The translations under genes and the position numbers were made by a program. Shown in pieces: positions 1-9,841 of a stretch of 40,583 bases of DNA (the first letter of the stretch is position 1; every line of letters begins with the position of its first letter). Source of the DNA: Calocera cornea HHB12733 (Eukaryota; Basidiomycota; Dacrymycetes; Dacrymycetales; Dacrymycetaceae); NCBI GenBank assembly GCA_001632435.1, contig KV423965.1:43952-84534 (forward strand), read 5' to 3'. The notes beneath the pieces are model-generated. The model was given only the letters and a program-made list of their open reading frames with translations, made no database searches and was not told the DNA's origin.

Positions 1-136
1 GTCTCCCTCATTGTTGAAAGCTCTTTGCCAAGATTTCAATCTACTCTTGCCCTTCATAATGTACTATTTTGAGCCAAGATATCTTTGGACTACTCTGATT
101 GTATTCTGACTGCCTTGCTCCCATCTCCCTTGATCT

Positions 137-272
137 TGTCTCCCGTCTCCCATCTCCCGTCTCCCGTCTCCCGTCTCCCGTCTCCCGTCTCCCGTCTCCC
201 GTCTCCCGTCTCCCGTCTCCCGTCTCCCGTCTCCCGTCTCCCATCTCCCGTCTCCTGTCTCTCATCTCCTAC
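137..272. repeat. (CTCCCGT)n minisatellite
   Basis: A 7-bp unit CTCCCGT is repeated about 17-19 times head to tail, with a few CTCCCAT and CTCCTGT variants at the edges. One strand is pure pyrimidine except for the G, so the complement (GGGAGAC units) is G-rich. The open frames through it simply translate the repeat and are not genes. The repeat number is likely to vary between strains. Confidence 0.95.
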
Positions 273-349
273 CCCTCATTGCCCCAATTGTTTTATTTAT
301 TTATTCTTCCCCAAATAACTATGTGGTGTGTACAGCTAATGGTGCACTC

Positions 350-381
350 AGGTTAGGGTTGGGGTGTGGGGTTAGGGGTTA
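350..381 (+). repeat. Telomere-like G-rich stretch
   Basis: This short stretch contains three TTAGGG or TTAGGGG words separated by GGGGTGTGG. It resembles degenerate TTAGGG telomere repeat, or a G-quadruplex-forming sequence. It is too short and degenerate to call a true telomere, and it lies immediately before the 14-nt TTTGCTTCC repeat block. Confidence 0.45.
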
Positions 382-387
382 GCTATA

Positions 388-504
388 TTTGCTTCCACTG
401 ATTTGCTTCCACTGATCTGCTTCCACTGATTTGCTTCCATTGGACCCCTTCCCCTGAGGTGCGACGCGGACAACGCCACGTGCGCCACGTGCTTTTCCCA
501 CGTG
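388..504 (+). repeat. 14-nt TTTGCTTCCACTGA tandem block plus three CACGTG sites
   Basis: Four head-to-tail copies of a 14-mer start at 388, 402, 416 and 430; the third has TCTGCTTCC and the last diverges after TTCC. Three CACGTG hexamers follow at 477, 486 and 499. The same combination of TTTGCTTCC words and CACGTG occurs at both ends of the unit at 35.8-39.5 kb, so this may be one end of a related element. The interval 505-1027 shows no gene. It only has a 14-nt direct duplication (GAGCAGACTCGATA) near 750-785. Confidence 0.6.
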
Positions 505-1027
505 CGCGGCCCTCACCGCCACAGCAACCCGCGATTAGTTTATGGAGGATGTGGCAGCGTTGCGTTGCGACGCACCAGCAGGGTGATTGCTCCAAAGAGC
601 GACTCGGACGCAGCGGGCGCGGGGAGCCGCTGCAGTACAGCGGTACAGTGACCTCGGAGCTGATCATGATTTGCCCAGTTGCCCTACCGTCAGTGTAGTG
701 TCCGGCGCTGCTACCACATCCACTGTCGTAGTTCGGCTGTGGAATCTGCCCGAGCAGACTCGATACTAGAGCAGACTCGATATTAACATTGCGGGGCCGC
801 GCCGACGATGTCGCCGTACGACAGTGTACTGTACTCTCCGCACAAGATAGGAAATGCGATCAATCAACCCTGTTTATCAACTTACCAAGTTACTGCCTAT
901 GCCCCGTTTCCTTCGAAAATCTTTCTATCCCTACAGAGTTCCTCTACGGTCTTCTTCCTTATCCTTCCTGTCCTGTCCTGCCCAGCAGCAGCAGCAGCAG
1001 CAGCGGCTCGGGCCCCACCCTCGCGGC

Positions 1028-2684
1028 TCACGCCCACGGATCAAAGACGACCTTGCCCCACGTCATGCTGTTGAACTTGTCGTACCCGTTGACGGCGTCG
1101 CTGAGGGGGATGACGCGCTCGACGAGCGCCTCCTCGCCGCCGACGCCGCCGAGCACGTCCCGGCGCCTGACGAGCAGGTCTACGGCGAGCGGGAACATTG
1201 CGCGGACGGGGCAGCGGCCGAAGGACGCCGCGACGTTCTTGGTGTACAGCGCGTCGCCGTTGATCGGGAACTGCGGCGAGGTGTGCACGCCCACGGAGGA
1301 GATGACGCCGAACGGCCGCATCAGGTCGTACGCCAGCAGGATCGCGCTGTCGTTCCCGACGATCTGCGCGTGGACAATCAGCGCTCCTCCTGCTCCTGCT
1401 CCTGCTCCCTCTCCCTCTCCCTCATCCTCATGCTATGCGGAAAGGGGGAGAGGGCGAGACCAGAGCGCAAGCGCACGCACCTCGAGCACCGCGTCCACCC
1501 CCTTCTCCGTCTCCGCCTTGACGGCCGCCTTGGCCGCGTCGATGTCGAGCACCTTTACGTGGCCCGCCTCGGCCGGAGTCATCTTGTTGAGGATCGCGGC
1601 TGCCTTTGCGCGGCGCGCAGGGACGGGGTCGACCGCGTAGACGGTGTACTCGGGCACAGCGTTCTGGGTGAGGATGTCGAGGAGGGAGACGAGGGCGCAC
1701 TGTCGATTGCCAAGCAGGATTCAGCGCTGTGTTAGTCCCAGTGCGGCGATGGGGGTGGAGAAAGGGGACGGGACGCACGATGCCGACGGGGCCCAGGCCG
1801 ACGATGGCCACGCTGAGCTTGCGGTCCTCCTTGAGCACCCTGGCGCCCTCGGCCTGCAGCCCGCGCACCTTGGGCACGATGCTGCCGATGACGCCCGGGT
1901 AGCTCTCGCCCTTCACGATCGGGGCGACGTTGGGATGTCCGAGCGCCTGGATGGCGGCGAAGTAGCCCGTGGGGAGGATGTCCCCGCAGAGCATGAAGCT
2001 CTCCTCTGGGAGGTCCTTGGGCAGCTCCGGGGGCAGGAGGAAGAGGGTGCCGCCGGCGTAGGGGATGCGCGCGTACTGCGCTTGGGCGCCGGCGAGGTTG
2101 GGGGAGCCGAAGAGGAGCGAGTGGACGCAGCGGGAGGGGAAGCCGATGCGGCAGAAGCTGCGGGGCGGTCAGCTGGGGGTTGGGCAGGGGTGGGGAAAGG
2201 AAGAGGACGGACTGGCACTCCTCGCACGAGCACGTGAAGGGCGAGACGACCTTGTCGCCCACCTTGAGCTTGCTGTACAGCGCCGGCCGGCCCTCTGCGC
2301 TCGCGGCGCCGAAGGAGGCGCCGAGGGCGACGACCTCGCCGACGAGCTCGTGGCCGCAGATGTAGGGCGCGTCGAACGGCTCCAGGCCGCGGTAGGCGTG
2401 CAGGTCTGAGCCGCACAGGCCGGCTTTCTGCAGCGAACGTGCAAGGTCAGTGCCGGGCCCGGTGCTGCGGGAGCGAATGGGAGAGCGAGGGACGCACGAG
2501 GACTTTGACGATCGCATCGTCGGGATGGACGATCCTGATCGGCGGGGGGTTAGAGAATGTGGTAGAAGGGAGGGATGTAGGAGGTGTGTGGGACGCACGT
2601 AGGGGTCTGCAGCTGCTCGACGCGGATGTCGGCGAGCTTGCCCGGGTGGATGCGGACGGCGGTGGACGTGGGGGGGAGGGCCAT
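1028..2684 (-). CDS. Zinc-dependent medium-chain alcohol dehydrogenase
   Basis: Predicted 423-aa NAD(P)-dependent alcohol/polyol dehydrogenase of the MDR superfamily, probably cytosolic. Exons on the complement: 2684-2599, 2534-2498, 2427-2213, 2157-1779, 1699-1481, 1363-1028; total 1272 nt, in frame. The GroES-like N-terminal half has catalytic zinc ligands Cys46 and the CGHE motif (His67, Glu68). The structural zinc knot is Cys109, Cys112, Cys115 and Cys123, with the canonical C-x2-C-x2-C-x7-C spacing. The Rossmann fold shows GLGPVG at about 233-238. The intron at 2212-2158 uses donor GTCCGT, which preserves the third and fourth Cys. All other donors are GTGCGT or similar. The gene is divergent from the sedolisin across about 1 kb. 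Substrate cannot be told; formaldehyde-dehydrogenase-like or sorbitol-dehydrogenase-like relatives are the best guess. Confidence 0.88.
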
Positions 2685-3740
2685 GCTGCTTGCGTGGGGG
2701 ATGTAGCGGTAGAAGAGATGTAGGATGGACACCGGCAGGACGGGGCGAGCGGGCACCTCCCTCCCCGCCCCGGAGAGTAGTCCGATAATATACCACTCTG
2801 ACGGCCGGCGTCGGCGGCGGGGAGGGGACAGCGCAGGGCCCGGAGCCGGAGCCGGAGCGTCCGCGGCTGCCTCACTCGGCCCGCGGTGTGATCGAGTGAT
2901 CGACGGGGGGCGATCGGAGTTGATCGGGTGGATGTGATCGGGCGCGCGGCGGCTGCCACCCACACATGTAATAACAGCAGTCCACACACGCACGCCCTTG
3001 GTCTCCGGCCGGCGTTCGTACGCTGCTGAGGGGAAGGCGGATCCCCGTGCGGGACCATGGATCCCCTCTCGAGCCCGCGGTGGGAGCGTGCCGCCACGCA
3101 GCGTCCACCGAAGTCTACAGTCTGTTCGGCCGGGACGTCCGCCGGTTGGCCCTTCGGTGCGCGGTCTGGAACGTGGAAGCCGCCCGCTGCTCTGGTTCTT
3201 CATTCTTCGTTCGGCACAACAAGCTATTGCCTTTATTGTTCTTCTTTGCTCTGCTGCGCGGTTGATCTGTTGGGCGCATTGGACAGCTGCACATGACCTG
3301 CGCTGCACTGCACGGGAGGATGACTCGGCTGCGGTGTGCAGTATCCATGCCCGCATTGCTGTACGCCGCATCGAGGACAGTCTGCTCCTCGCAGAACTGT
3401 CCAAACAAGCCAATGTGCATATCTACCGAAAGAACGCGCGCTTGCTCGCTCGCCCCCGTTGTCGGAACACACGCCTTCTCTCTCGGAGGACCCCCTCGCC
3501 CAGCCTGAGCCGTTCTTGCCTTTCCCTGCCCAGAGGATCGCCGTCCGCCGCGCATACACGACCCCGCCCGCCCGCCCCCATGCTGCACTTTACGTATCTG
3601 ACCGGGGCTGTCGGGCACCTAGGAGGGGGAAAGCGAGCAAGCAGGTCTTGGCGTGTCCTCTCCAGCCCAGTCCGTCTGCTCTCGAGAAAAGTAAATAAAA
3701 TGGGTACCTTGGTCGTTCTACCTCAGCGCAACAAGGCGCG
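2685..3740. other. Divergent intergenic region (dehydrogenase / sedolisin)
   Basis: About 1.05 kb between two divergently transcribed genes. The many open frames here are GC-driven and overlap each other on both strands; none shows a recognisable domain or intron logic. An AT-rich AAATAAAATG stretch at about 3691-3700 lies 40-50 nt before the sedolisin start and may be its core promoter. Confidence 0.5.
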
Positions 3741-6151
3741 ATGATGCTGTCCCTCACCCTCCTGCCCGTGTGGCTGCTCTCTCTAGCCCTCCCTGCTCAC
3801 ACCGTCCTGCACGAGCAGCGCGCCCTCCAGCCCTCCTCCTACTCCCCCTCTGCCGCCCCCGCCCACCCCGCAGCCGTCCTGCCAACCCCGCTCCGGTTCT
3901 TCCTCCGCCAGTCCAACCTCGCCCTGGCCGAGCAGGCGCTCCTCAACCTCTCCCTGCCCTCCTCCCCCGCCTTCCGCCACCACTGGACCCAGCAGCAGGT
4001 CGACGCCTTCTTCCGCCCGGGGGAGGACAGCGCGCGCGCGGTGGAAGCGTGGCTCGAGGCGGCTGGGGTGCCGCGCGAGCAGGTGAGGCGCAGCCGCTCG
4101 GGAGGGAGCGTCGACGTGTTTGGCCTGTCTGTCGGGACTGCCCAGGAGCTGCTCAACACCATCTACTCCCTGTACACACACGCAGCGAGCGGCACACAGC
4201 ACCTCGCCGCGCGCGCGTACCACCTCCCCGCGGCCGTGTCAGCCCACGTCGACTTTGTCTACCCCACACTGCAGTTCGATGCCCGCCCCGAGCGGCAGGG
4301 CCGGCGCGGGCCGGCCCCGGCTGTCCTAGTGCCCCCCGAGCGGCGGGGGGAGGAGGCGAAGTGGGCCAAGACGGGCGAGAAGAGGGATCGGGTGAGCCTC
4401 GGCGCGCCCGGGAGCGGGAGCCTGCCCAAGCTGGGCGGCGGCGTGCCGGGGCCAGACTGTCTAGGCTCGGAGCAGGGGATCAGTGTCTGCGGGCAGTTCA
4501 TCGTCCCCCAGTGTTTGGTGCGTTGCCGCCCCCCCCCCACGGGATTCATGGTCTTTTAATCCGGGTTGAATGTGGAGCTGACGGCGCGGCAGGAAAAACT
4601 GTACAACTACCCGGCGCCGAACACCTCCTGCCCCGCGTCCACGCCCCTCCGCCTAGGCATCGTCGAGTACACGCCGCAGTCGTACCTCCCCGCGGACCTG
4701 GACCTCTTCTTCCAGTACTACCTGCCGCCCGCGCAGGGCGCGCGCCCCCAGCTCCAGGCGATCGACGGCGGCTACGCCCAGTCCCAGTACACGGGCTTCG
4801 GCTACCAGGGGGAAAGCGACCTCGACCTGCAGTACGCGATGGCGCTGTCCTGGCCCGAGCTGCCGGCGCTGTACCAGGTCGGGGACATGACGGGCGAGGC
4901 GAGCTTTGGCAACTTCCTCGACGCCCTCGACGCACGCTTTTGCACGTACCAAGGGGGGGACGATGCCGTGTTTGACGAGAGCTTCCCCAATCCGAGTCCG
5001 GGTGAGTGCTGCGCTCAGATCCCCCGTGCTGGGCCGCCAGTGGCCGGCGTGTGGCTGAGCCGAGCATGCGTAGACGGGTACGACCACCCCGAGGACTGCG
5101 GCACCGTCCCGAAGACGACGGTCATCTCGACGTCGTACAACTACAACGAGGTGCGGTCCTCGGTCCTCGGTCCTCCCCTTGCCCTGCGGCCCGGCTGACC
5201 AACCCAGCAGCAAGACCTCACCCCGAGCTACATGCAGCGGCAGTGCACCGAGTACCTCAAGCTGGGCCTGCAGGGCATCACCGTCGTCTTCAGCTCGGGC
5301 GACTATGGCGTCGCGGGCAACACGGGCAGCTGTATCGACCCGAGCACCGGTCCGTCCGAGTCCTCCGCACACCCTCATCCTCCGTAGTACAGGACCGCGC
5401 ATGCGGGACATTCACTCATCACTCATCACTCATTGGCAGGCACCTACGACTACGCCGGCAGCATGTTCGTCCCCTCCTTCCCCTCCACCTGCCCCTGGGT
5501 CCTCTCCGTCGGCGCGACCCAGACCGCGCCGGGCGCTGCGGACCCGTTCGCCCAGCCCGAGGTCGCCTGCCAGGACGTGATCACCTCCGGCGGCGGGTTC
5601 AGCAACGTCTTCCCGCGCCCGGCGTACCAGGAGGGCGCGGTCAGGGGGTACATGGAGAGCTACCCGCCGGACGGAGACATGGGCTTCAACAAAGGGGACA
5701 TGAGGGCGTATCCGGATATAAGCGCGAACGGCGCCGCGTACTTGGTCGCCGTGGACGGCGAGTTCCAGACGGTGTACGGGACGAGCGCGAGCGCGCCCGT
5801 CGTGGCCAGCATGATCGCCAAGCTCAACTCGGCCCTCGCGAGCCAGGGCAACGCCCCGTGCGTCTCACATCATATTCCCCCGGAGCATAGGAGCGCTGAT
5901 CCTAGGCATGCGCTGCGTAGCATCGGATTCATCAACCCCGTCCTGTACACGCCCGTCCCCGGCAGGGTGAACGATATCGTGTCCGGCAGCAACCCCGGCT
6001 GCGGGACCGGAGGGTTCAACGCGGCCCCTGGCTGGGATCCTGTCACAGGTCCGTATCCTATCCCATGCCCGACGGCTGAGACTGACGGTGCCAAGGCATG
6101 GGCACGCCCAATTTCGAGAGTCTGCTGCAGCTCTACACCGCCCTGGGTTGA
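3741..6151 (+). CDS. Secreted sedolisin (tripeptidyl-peptidase, S53 family)
   Basis: Predicted 667-aa acid serine-carboxyl peptidase, secreted as a zymogen and used in extracellular protein digestion. Exons: 3741-4517, 4593-5001, 5074-5150, 5211-5349, 5440-5857, 5921-6048, 6096-6151; total 2004 nt, in frame. It starts with a signal peptide (two adjacent Met, Leu-rich core, cleavage near Ala-His-Thr), followed by a Pro-Kumamolisin-type prodomain of about 200 aa. Catalytic residues visible: Glu333 and Asp337 in GESDLDLQ (E-x3-D spacing), Asp452 in SSGDYG (oxyanion hole), and Ser583 in GTSASAP. The C-terminus DPVTGMGTPNF is the usual S53 ending. Short Cys pairs suggest disulfides. The gene lies head-to-head with the dehydrogenase. 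Every intron is 46-90 nt. The first-exon linker rich in Gly and basic residues (about 195-240) is probably the propeptide cleavage region. Confidence 0.93.
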
Positions 6152-6599
6152 AAGGCCCACCAAAACGTATCAATACGACCCGTTGACGCTCTCTTTATTA
6201 CCTTGAGATCCTCTACAGACACTTGCTTTTCCACTCGAGTTGGTTAATGAACACAATTTCACGGCCTCCGGTCCCTAGTGTGCGGTAGGCGTGAGCGACG
6301 TTGGACGGACCATCATGCTTCGCGCGAGGCCACATGCATGCGTCTTCTACCGTGCACTGGAGGACGTGCGAATAGACCGCACTAGAAGACATCCCTTCAT
6401 GCTCCTCTCCTGCAGCCCTGCTGGCGGTTCAATGCACAGCACCCAATGCCTAATCAAGTCTGGTGACCGAGCACCGTGCTCTGCTGGCTTCTCCCCTTCC
6501 GGCGGGGTCCAGATGTTCTCTGGACGAGTGTCGCTGGCGTCAGACACCTTGCTCGCTGTCCCCTCTGCCGTCCGGTCGCTCTCCAGAAGGCCTCTGAAC

Positions 6600-7631
6600 A
6601 TGTCGACAAAATGGCCGCTCGTCTTGGCCGAGCTTCGGCCCTACATGGAGCTGCCTCACCCATTGCCGACCGACGGACATCCCGCTGATCCCGACACGTC
6701 AAAAGGCGTACGCGCCGCCTTCGCCGTGCTCGGACCGCCCAACCCATTCTCACCCGGCGTGCGGACCGAATCGATCGACGTTGCCGGAGTTCGCACATTG
6801 GTTGTCCGTCCGCCTGAGGGGATCGAGGTCAAGAAGGGCGTCGTGATCTACGTGATCCATCCGGGCGGGTTCATCTTTGGCGCACCGGAGTCAGAGGCGC
6901 CGCTCCTCTCCACCTTTGCTGAGGCAGGCTACACCTCCATCTCCCCCGATTATCGACTCGCCCCAGAGCATCCGTATCCAGCGGCGCATGAAGACGTCTG
7001 GACAGTGTGGGACTGGCTGGTGGGCAACAGCGAATCGAGATCCCAATTCGAGACCAGTCAAGCCATCCTGGGTGTGGATCGCAACAACATCATCCTCTTC
7101 GGCACCAGCGCGGGGAGCGCACTCGCAACGTATCTGACCTTCCGGCTCGCCGAGAGGGAGGAAGTCGTCCGCCCGCGACTCGTCATCCTCGACTCGCCAC
7201 ATGTCGACAGTCGTGCCAGACCGTTTCCGTCCATGTCCCCCTTCTGGAAACCGGCAGTCGAGAACTACTTGTGGTGGTCTTCCGCCGGATGCCACAACAT
7301 CGCCCGATACCTCTTCGGAGAGGACTCATCGGCGGCGAAGGACGAAGGCGCGCCCGACGGCGTGTTTGTTAACGAATACCCATCGTGGAAGTTTCAGGAG
7401 CTTGCGAAAAACCTCCCGCCATTTCACCTGCTGATCTGTGAGCTCGACTGCATCAGGGATTCGGCGCTCGAGTTTGCGGGCAAGCTGTTCACGGCGGGGG
7501 TGAGGACGGACGTAGTAGTGGTTGCCGGTACCCCGCACTTCTTCGTGGGTTTCTTTCCACACACCGACGTGGCGAGGAAGACAAAACTAGGTTACTTGGA
7601 GGCGATTGACCGGGCGCTTAATGGGTATTGA
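6600..7631 (+). CDS. Alpha/beta hydrolase (HSL-type esterase), copy 1
   Basis: Intronless 343-aa serine esterase or lipase-like hydrolase of the hormone-sensitive-lipase (bacterial-type, alpha/beta hydrolase-3) group, with no obvious signal peptide. The oxyanion motif HPGG is at 87-90. The nucleophile Ser170 sits in GTSAG, the likely acid is Asp283 (ELDCIRD), and the base is His313 (TPHFF). The open frame continues upstream to 6291. I chose the Met at 6600 because it aligns exactly with the start of the tandem copy (MSTKWPL against MPTKWPL), while the upstream part has no counterpart there. The neighbouring copy 615 bp downstream on the same strand is very similar over its whole length (about three-quarters identical by eye), a recent tandem duplication. 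The substrate is unknown. Confidence 0.87.
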   Translation: MSTKWPLVLAELRPYMELPHPLPTDGHPADPDTSKGVRAAFAVLGPPNPFSPGVRTESIDVAGVRTLVVRPPEGIEVKKGVVIYVIHPGGFIFGAPESEAPLLSTFAEAGYTSISPDYRLAPEHPYPAAHEDVWTVWDWLVGNSESRSQFETSQAILGVDRNNIILFGTSAGSALATYLTFRLAEREEVVRPRLVILDSPHVDSRARPFPSMSPFWKPAVENYLWWSSAGCHNIARYLFGEDSSAAKDEGAPDGVFVNEYPSWKFQELAKNLPPFHLLICELDCIRDSALEFAGKLFTAGVRTDVVVVAGTPHFFVGFFPHTDVARKTKLGYLEAIDRALNGY

Positions 7632-8246
7632 GCATCGTTGATGAAACGTCCTGTAGCGTGGTATCAGTGACTTTCGGTGTAACGAGAAACTTTGCAATTC
7701 GTATTGCATGTTATGTGTGAAGTGGGCGATGTGGTTGGCGTCGTCGACAAGCTCGGGGGATGACGCGTCGCTGAAAAGACGGGGCCCGGCCCCGCGACCT
7801 GACCGTCGCTGTTGTCTGCAACATCGCAACCTGCTAACATCCGAGACTACACAGCAGAGCACGCGACTGAGAGTATCGACGAAGCGATGAACATCTTTGT
7901 TGCGACCATTGGACCCGATCGACCGAACATGACTAAGGTATGAATGATGACACTGTCGACCCTCAGGCTGCTTCCCGTGCCGCTGGGATCGCATCTCTCA
8001 AGATACACGTTGCAGCCTTGCGACTGAAGCGGAGGAAACGCAGTCGTCGGTATCCTGCTGGCACTCCATCGTATCGCATCGGCTTCCGTATCAGGCATGG
8101 GGCCGAAGTATGGTCAGCAACTCGCTTCGCTTTGCCCCGTTGGGAATGGGGAGTTCAGTACGTTGTGGACCGTCGCTTGCGCCTGGCACCTTTCCGCCCA
8201 ACCCTCCTTTCGCCCGGCCCCTTCCAGCTAGTAGTGCCATCCCAGT

Positions 8247-9272
8247 ATGCCCACAAAATGGCCCTTACTTCTGGCCGAGCTCAGACCGTACATGGAGCTC
8301 TCCCATCCCCTGCCGACCTCTGCACATCCGGCCGATCCGGACCCACGAAGAGGCGCCCGCGCCGCCTTCGCCGCACTGGGACCTTCCCCTTCTTTCTCAG
8401 ACGGTGTGAAGACTGAGTCGGTCCACGTTCGAGGTGTTCGCACGTTGGTTGTCCGACCGCCGGAGGGGGTCGAGATCAGGGAGGGTATCGTGATATTCGT
8501 CATCCATCCCGGGGGATTCATCTTCGGCGAACCCGAGTCGGAGGCACCGCTACTCTCGACATTTGCCGAAGAAGGCTACATCTGCATATCACCCGACTAC
8601 CGACTGGCGCCCGAGCATCCGTATCCCTCAGCATACGACGACGTCTACACTGTATGGCAGTGGCTGGTCTCCGACGAACCAGGCTACTTCTACCCGAGCC
8701 ACCTCGCCCTCGGCGTGGATCTCGACAGGATCATCCTCTTCGGCACTGGAGCGGGCAGCGCTCTGGCAACAAACTTGACTTTCAAGCTCGCGAGCGAGAA
8801 CGCCGCCGTTCGGCCCCGGCTCGTCATGCTCGACTCGCCCCATGTTGACAGCCGTGCGGCGCCCTTCCCGTCCATGTCTCCAGAATGGACGCCGGCAGTC
8901 AAGGACTACCTCTGGTGGTCGTCAGCCGGGTGCCACAACAGCAACCGGTACCTCTTCGGGGAGGATTCGCCTGCGGCCCAGGACGCCGGCGCACCCGAAG
9001 GCGTCTTCGTGAACGAGCTGCCCTTGTTGAGGTTTCGAGAGCTCGCGAGCAGCCTGCCGCCGTTCTACCTGCTTATATGCGAGCTCGACTGCTTTAGAGA
9101 TTCGGCGCTTGAGTTTGCGGGCAAGCTGTTCGCAGCGGGGGTGAAGACGGACATGGTGGTGGTTGCCGGGACGCCGCACTTCTTCGTCGGTTTCTTTCCG
9201 TACACGGATGTCGCGCGAGAGACAAAGAGAGGTCACTTGAAAGCTATCGACCGGTCGTTGTATAGCTATTGA
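8247..9272 (+). CDS. Alpha/beta hydrolase copy 2, nucleophile Ser replaced by Gly
   Basis: Intronless 341-aa tandem paralog of the gene at 6600-7631. It aligns end to end and keeps HPGG at 87-90, the acid motif ELDCFRD and the His motif TPHFF. The nucleophile elbow reads GTGAG instead of GTSAG: residue 168 is Gly, codon GGA at 8748-8750, so the catalytic serine is missing. The frame is otherwise intact with no stops, and nearby residues are conserved, which argues against a decaying pseudogene. It is either a pseudoenzyme (binding or regulatory role) or a recent null mutation. The 615-bp gap before it (7632-8246) holds no supported gene, only 3' UTR and promoter sequence. Confidence 0.86.
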   Translation: MPTKWPLLLAELRPYMELSHPLPTSAHPADPDPRRGARAAFAALGPSPSFSDGVKTESVHVRGVRTLVVRPPEGVEIREGIVIFVIHPGGFIFGEPESEAPLLSTFAEEGYICISPDYRLAPEHPYPSAYDDVYTVWQWLVSDEPGYFYPSHLALGVDLDRIILFGTGAGSALATNLTFKLASENAAVRPRLVMLDSPHVDSRAAPFPSMSPEWTPAVKDYLWWSSAGCHNSNRYLFGEDSPAAQDAGAPEGVFVNELPLLRFRELASSLPPFYLLICELDCFRDSALEFAGKLFAAGVKTDMVVVAGTPHFFVGFFPYTDVARETKRGHLKAIDRSLYSY

Positions 9273-9841
9273 GTGGCACCATTAATGGAGAATCTCAGCA
9301 CAGTATTGCCAAATGAGGGTGTGCTTGTTCTGTGAAAAGTACATGGTTGGAGTTGTTTGCCCTTAGAAACCATCTGAGCTGGGGGATATTGTGTAAACCA
9401 GGGGTGCGGCACACCTTGTGCCATGGCCAATGGGCAGACACGGGTATGACTGAAGATAGATTTACAGTAGAAGCAATCCTAGGGCACACTGATCAACTGA
9501 GCCAAGGATAAGTTGTGGGCAACCATTGCCACTGCCCAAAACCTATCTGTGGCTATTTTTCTTGAAGACTAAGCAGCTTCCAATGCTTGATCCTATGACT
9601 TGCATGGATTGCAAGTCATCTCCCTGGAGTTATGTTGTGAAGAATGAAGGATGGGATGTTTCAGGTGGGGGAATGCCGGCAGGGAAGGTGACATCCCATT
9701 TCGGGCGATGTCTTGTCTTCCGATCTCTGGGCGCTCATCGATCGTGACACCAACAATGACCTCGTCGATCCACACCTCCCTCACTGTGCTCGCCATGCCT
9801 CATAAATCGCATCATTCCCTCTCCTCTCCTCGAGCCATCCC
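9273..9841. other. Intergenic spacer with a 10-bp inverted repeat
   Basis: There is no coding sequence of merit. A perfect 10-bp inverted repeat (ATGACTTGCA) with a 5-nt loop lies at 9595-9619. The remainder is AT-richer than the flanking genes. Confidence 0.4.

Noticed and set aside
1385..1440. CTCCTG/CTCCCT-rich stretch as a repeat feature
   Set aside because: It falls inside an intron of the dehydrogenase and is simple low-complexity sequence.
789..1735. Long plus-strand frames (283 and 293 codons) over the dehydrogenase
   Set aside because: They are antisense shadows of the GC-rich minus-strand dehydrogenase; that gene has complete zinc and Rossmann motifs while these have none.
3770..4975. 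401-codon plus-strand frame over the sedolisin
   Set aside because: It is an out-of-frame, Arg/Pro-rich shadow of the sedolisin exons, without domains.
9595..9619. 10-bp inverted repeat as a transposon end
   Set aside because: It is isolated, with no second copy or flanking duplication visible.
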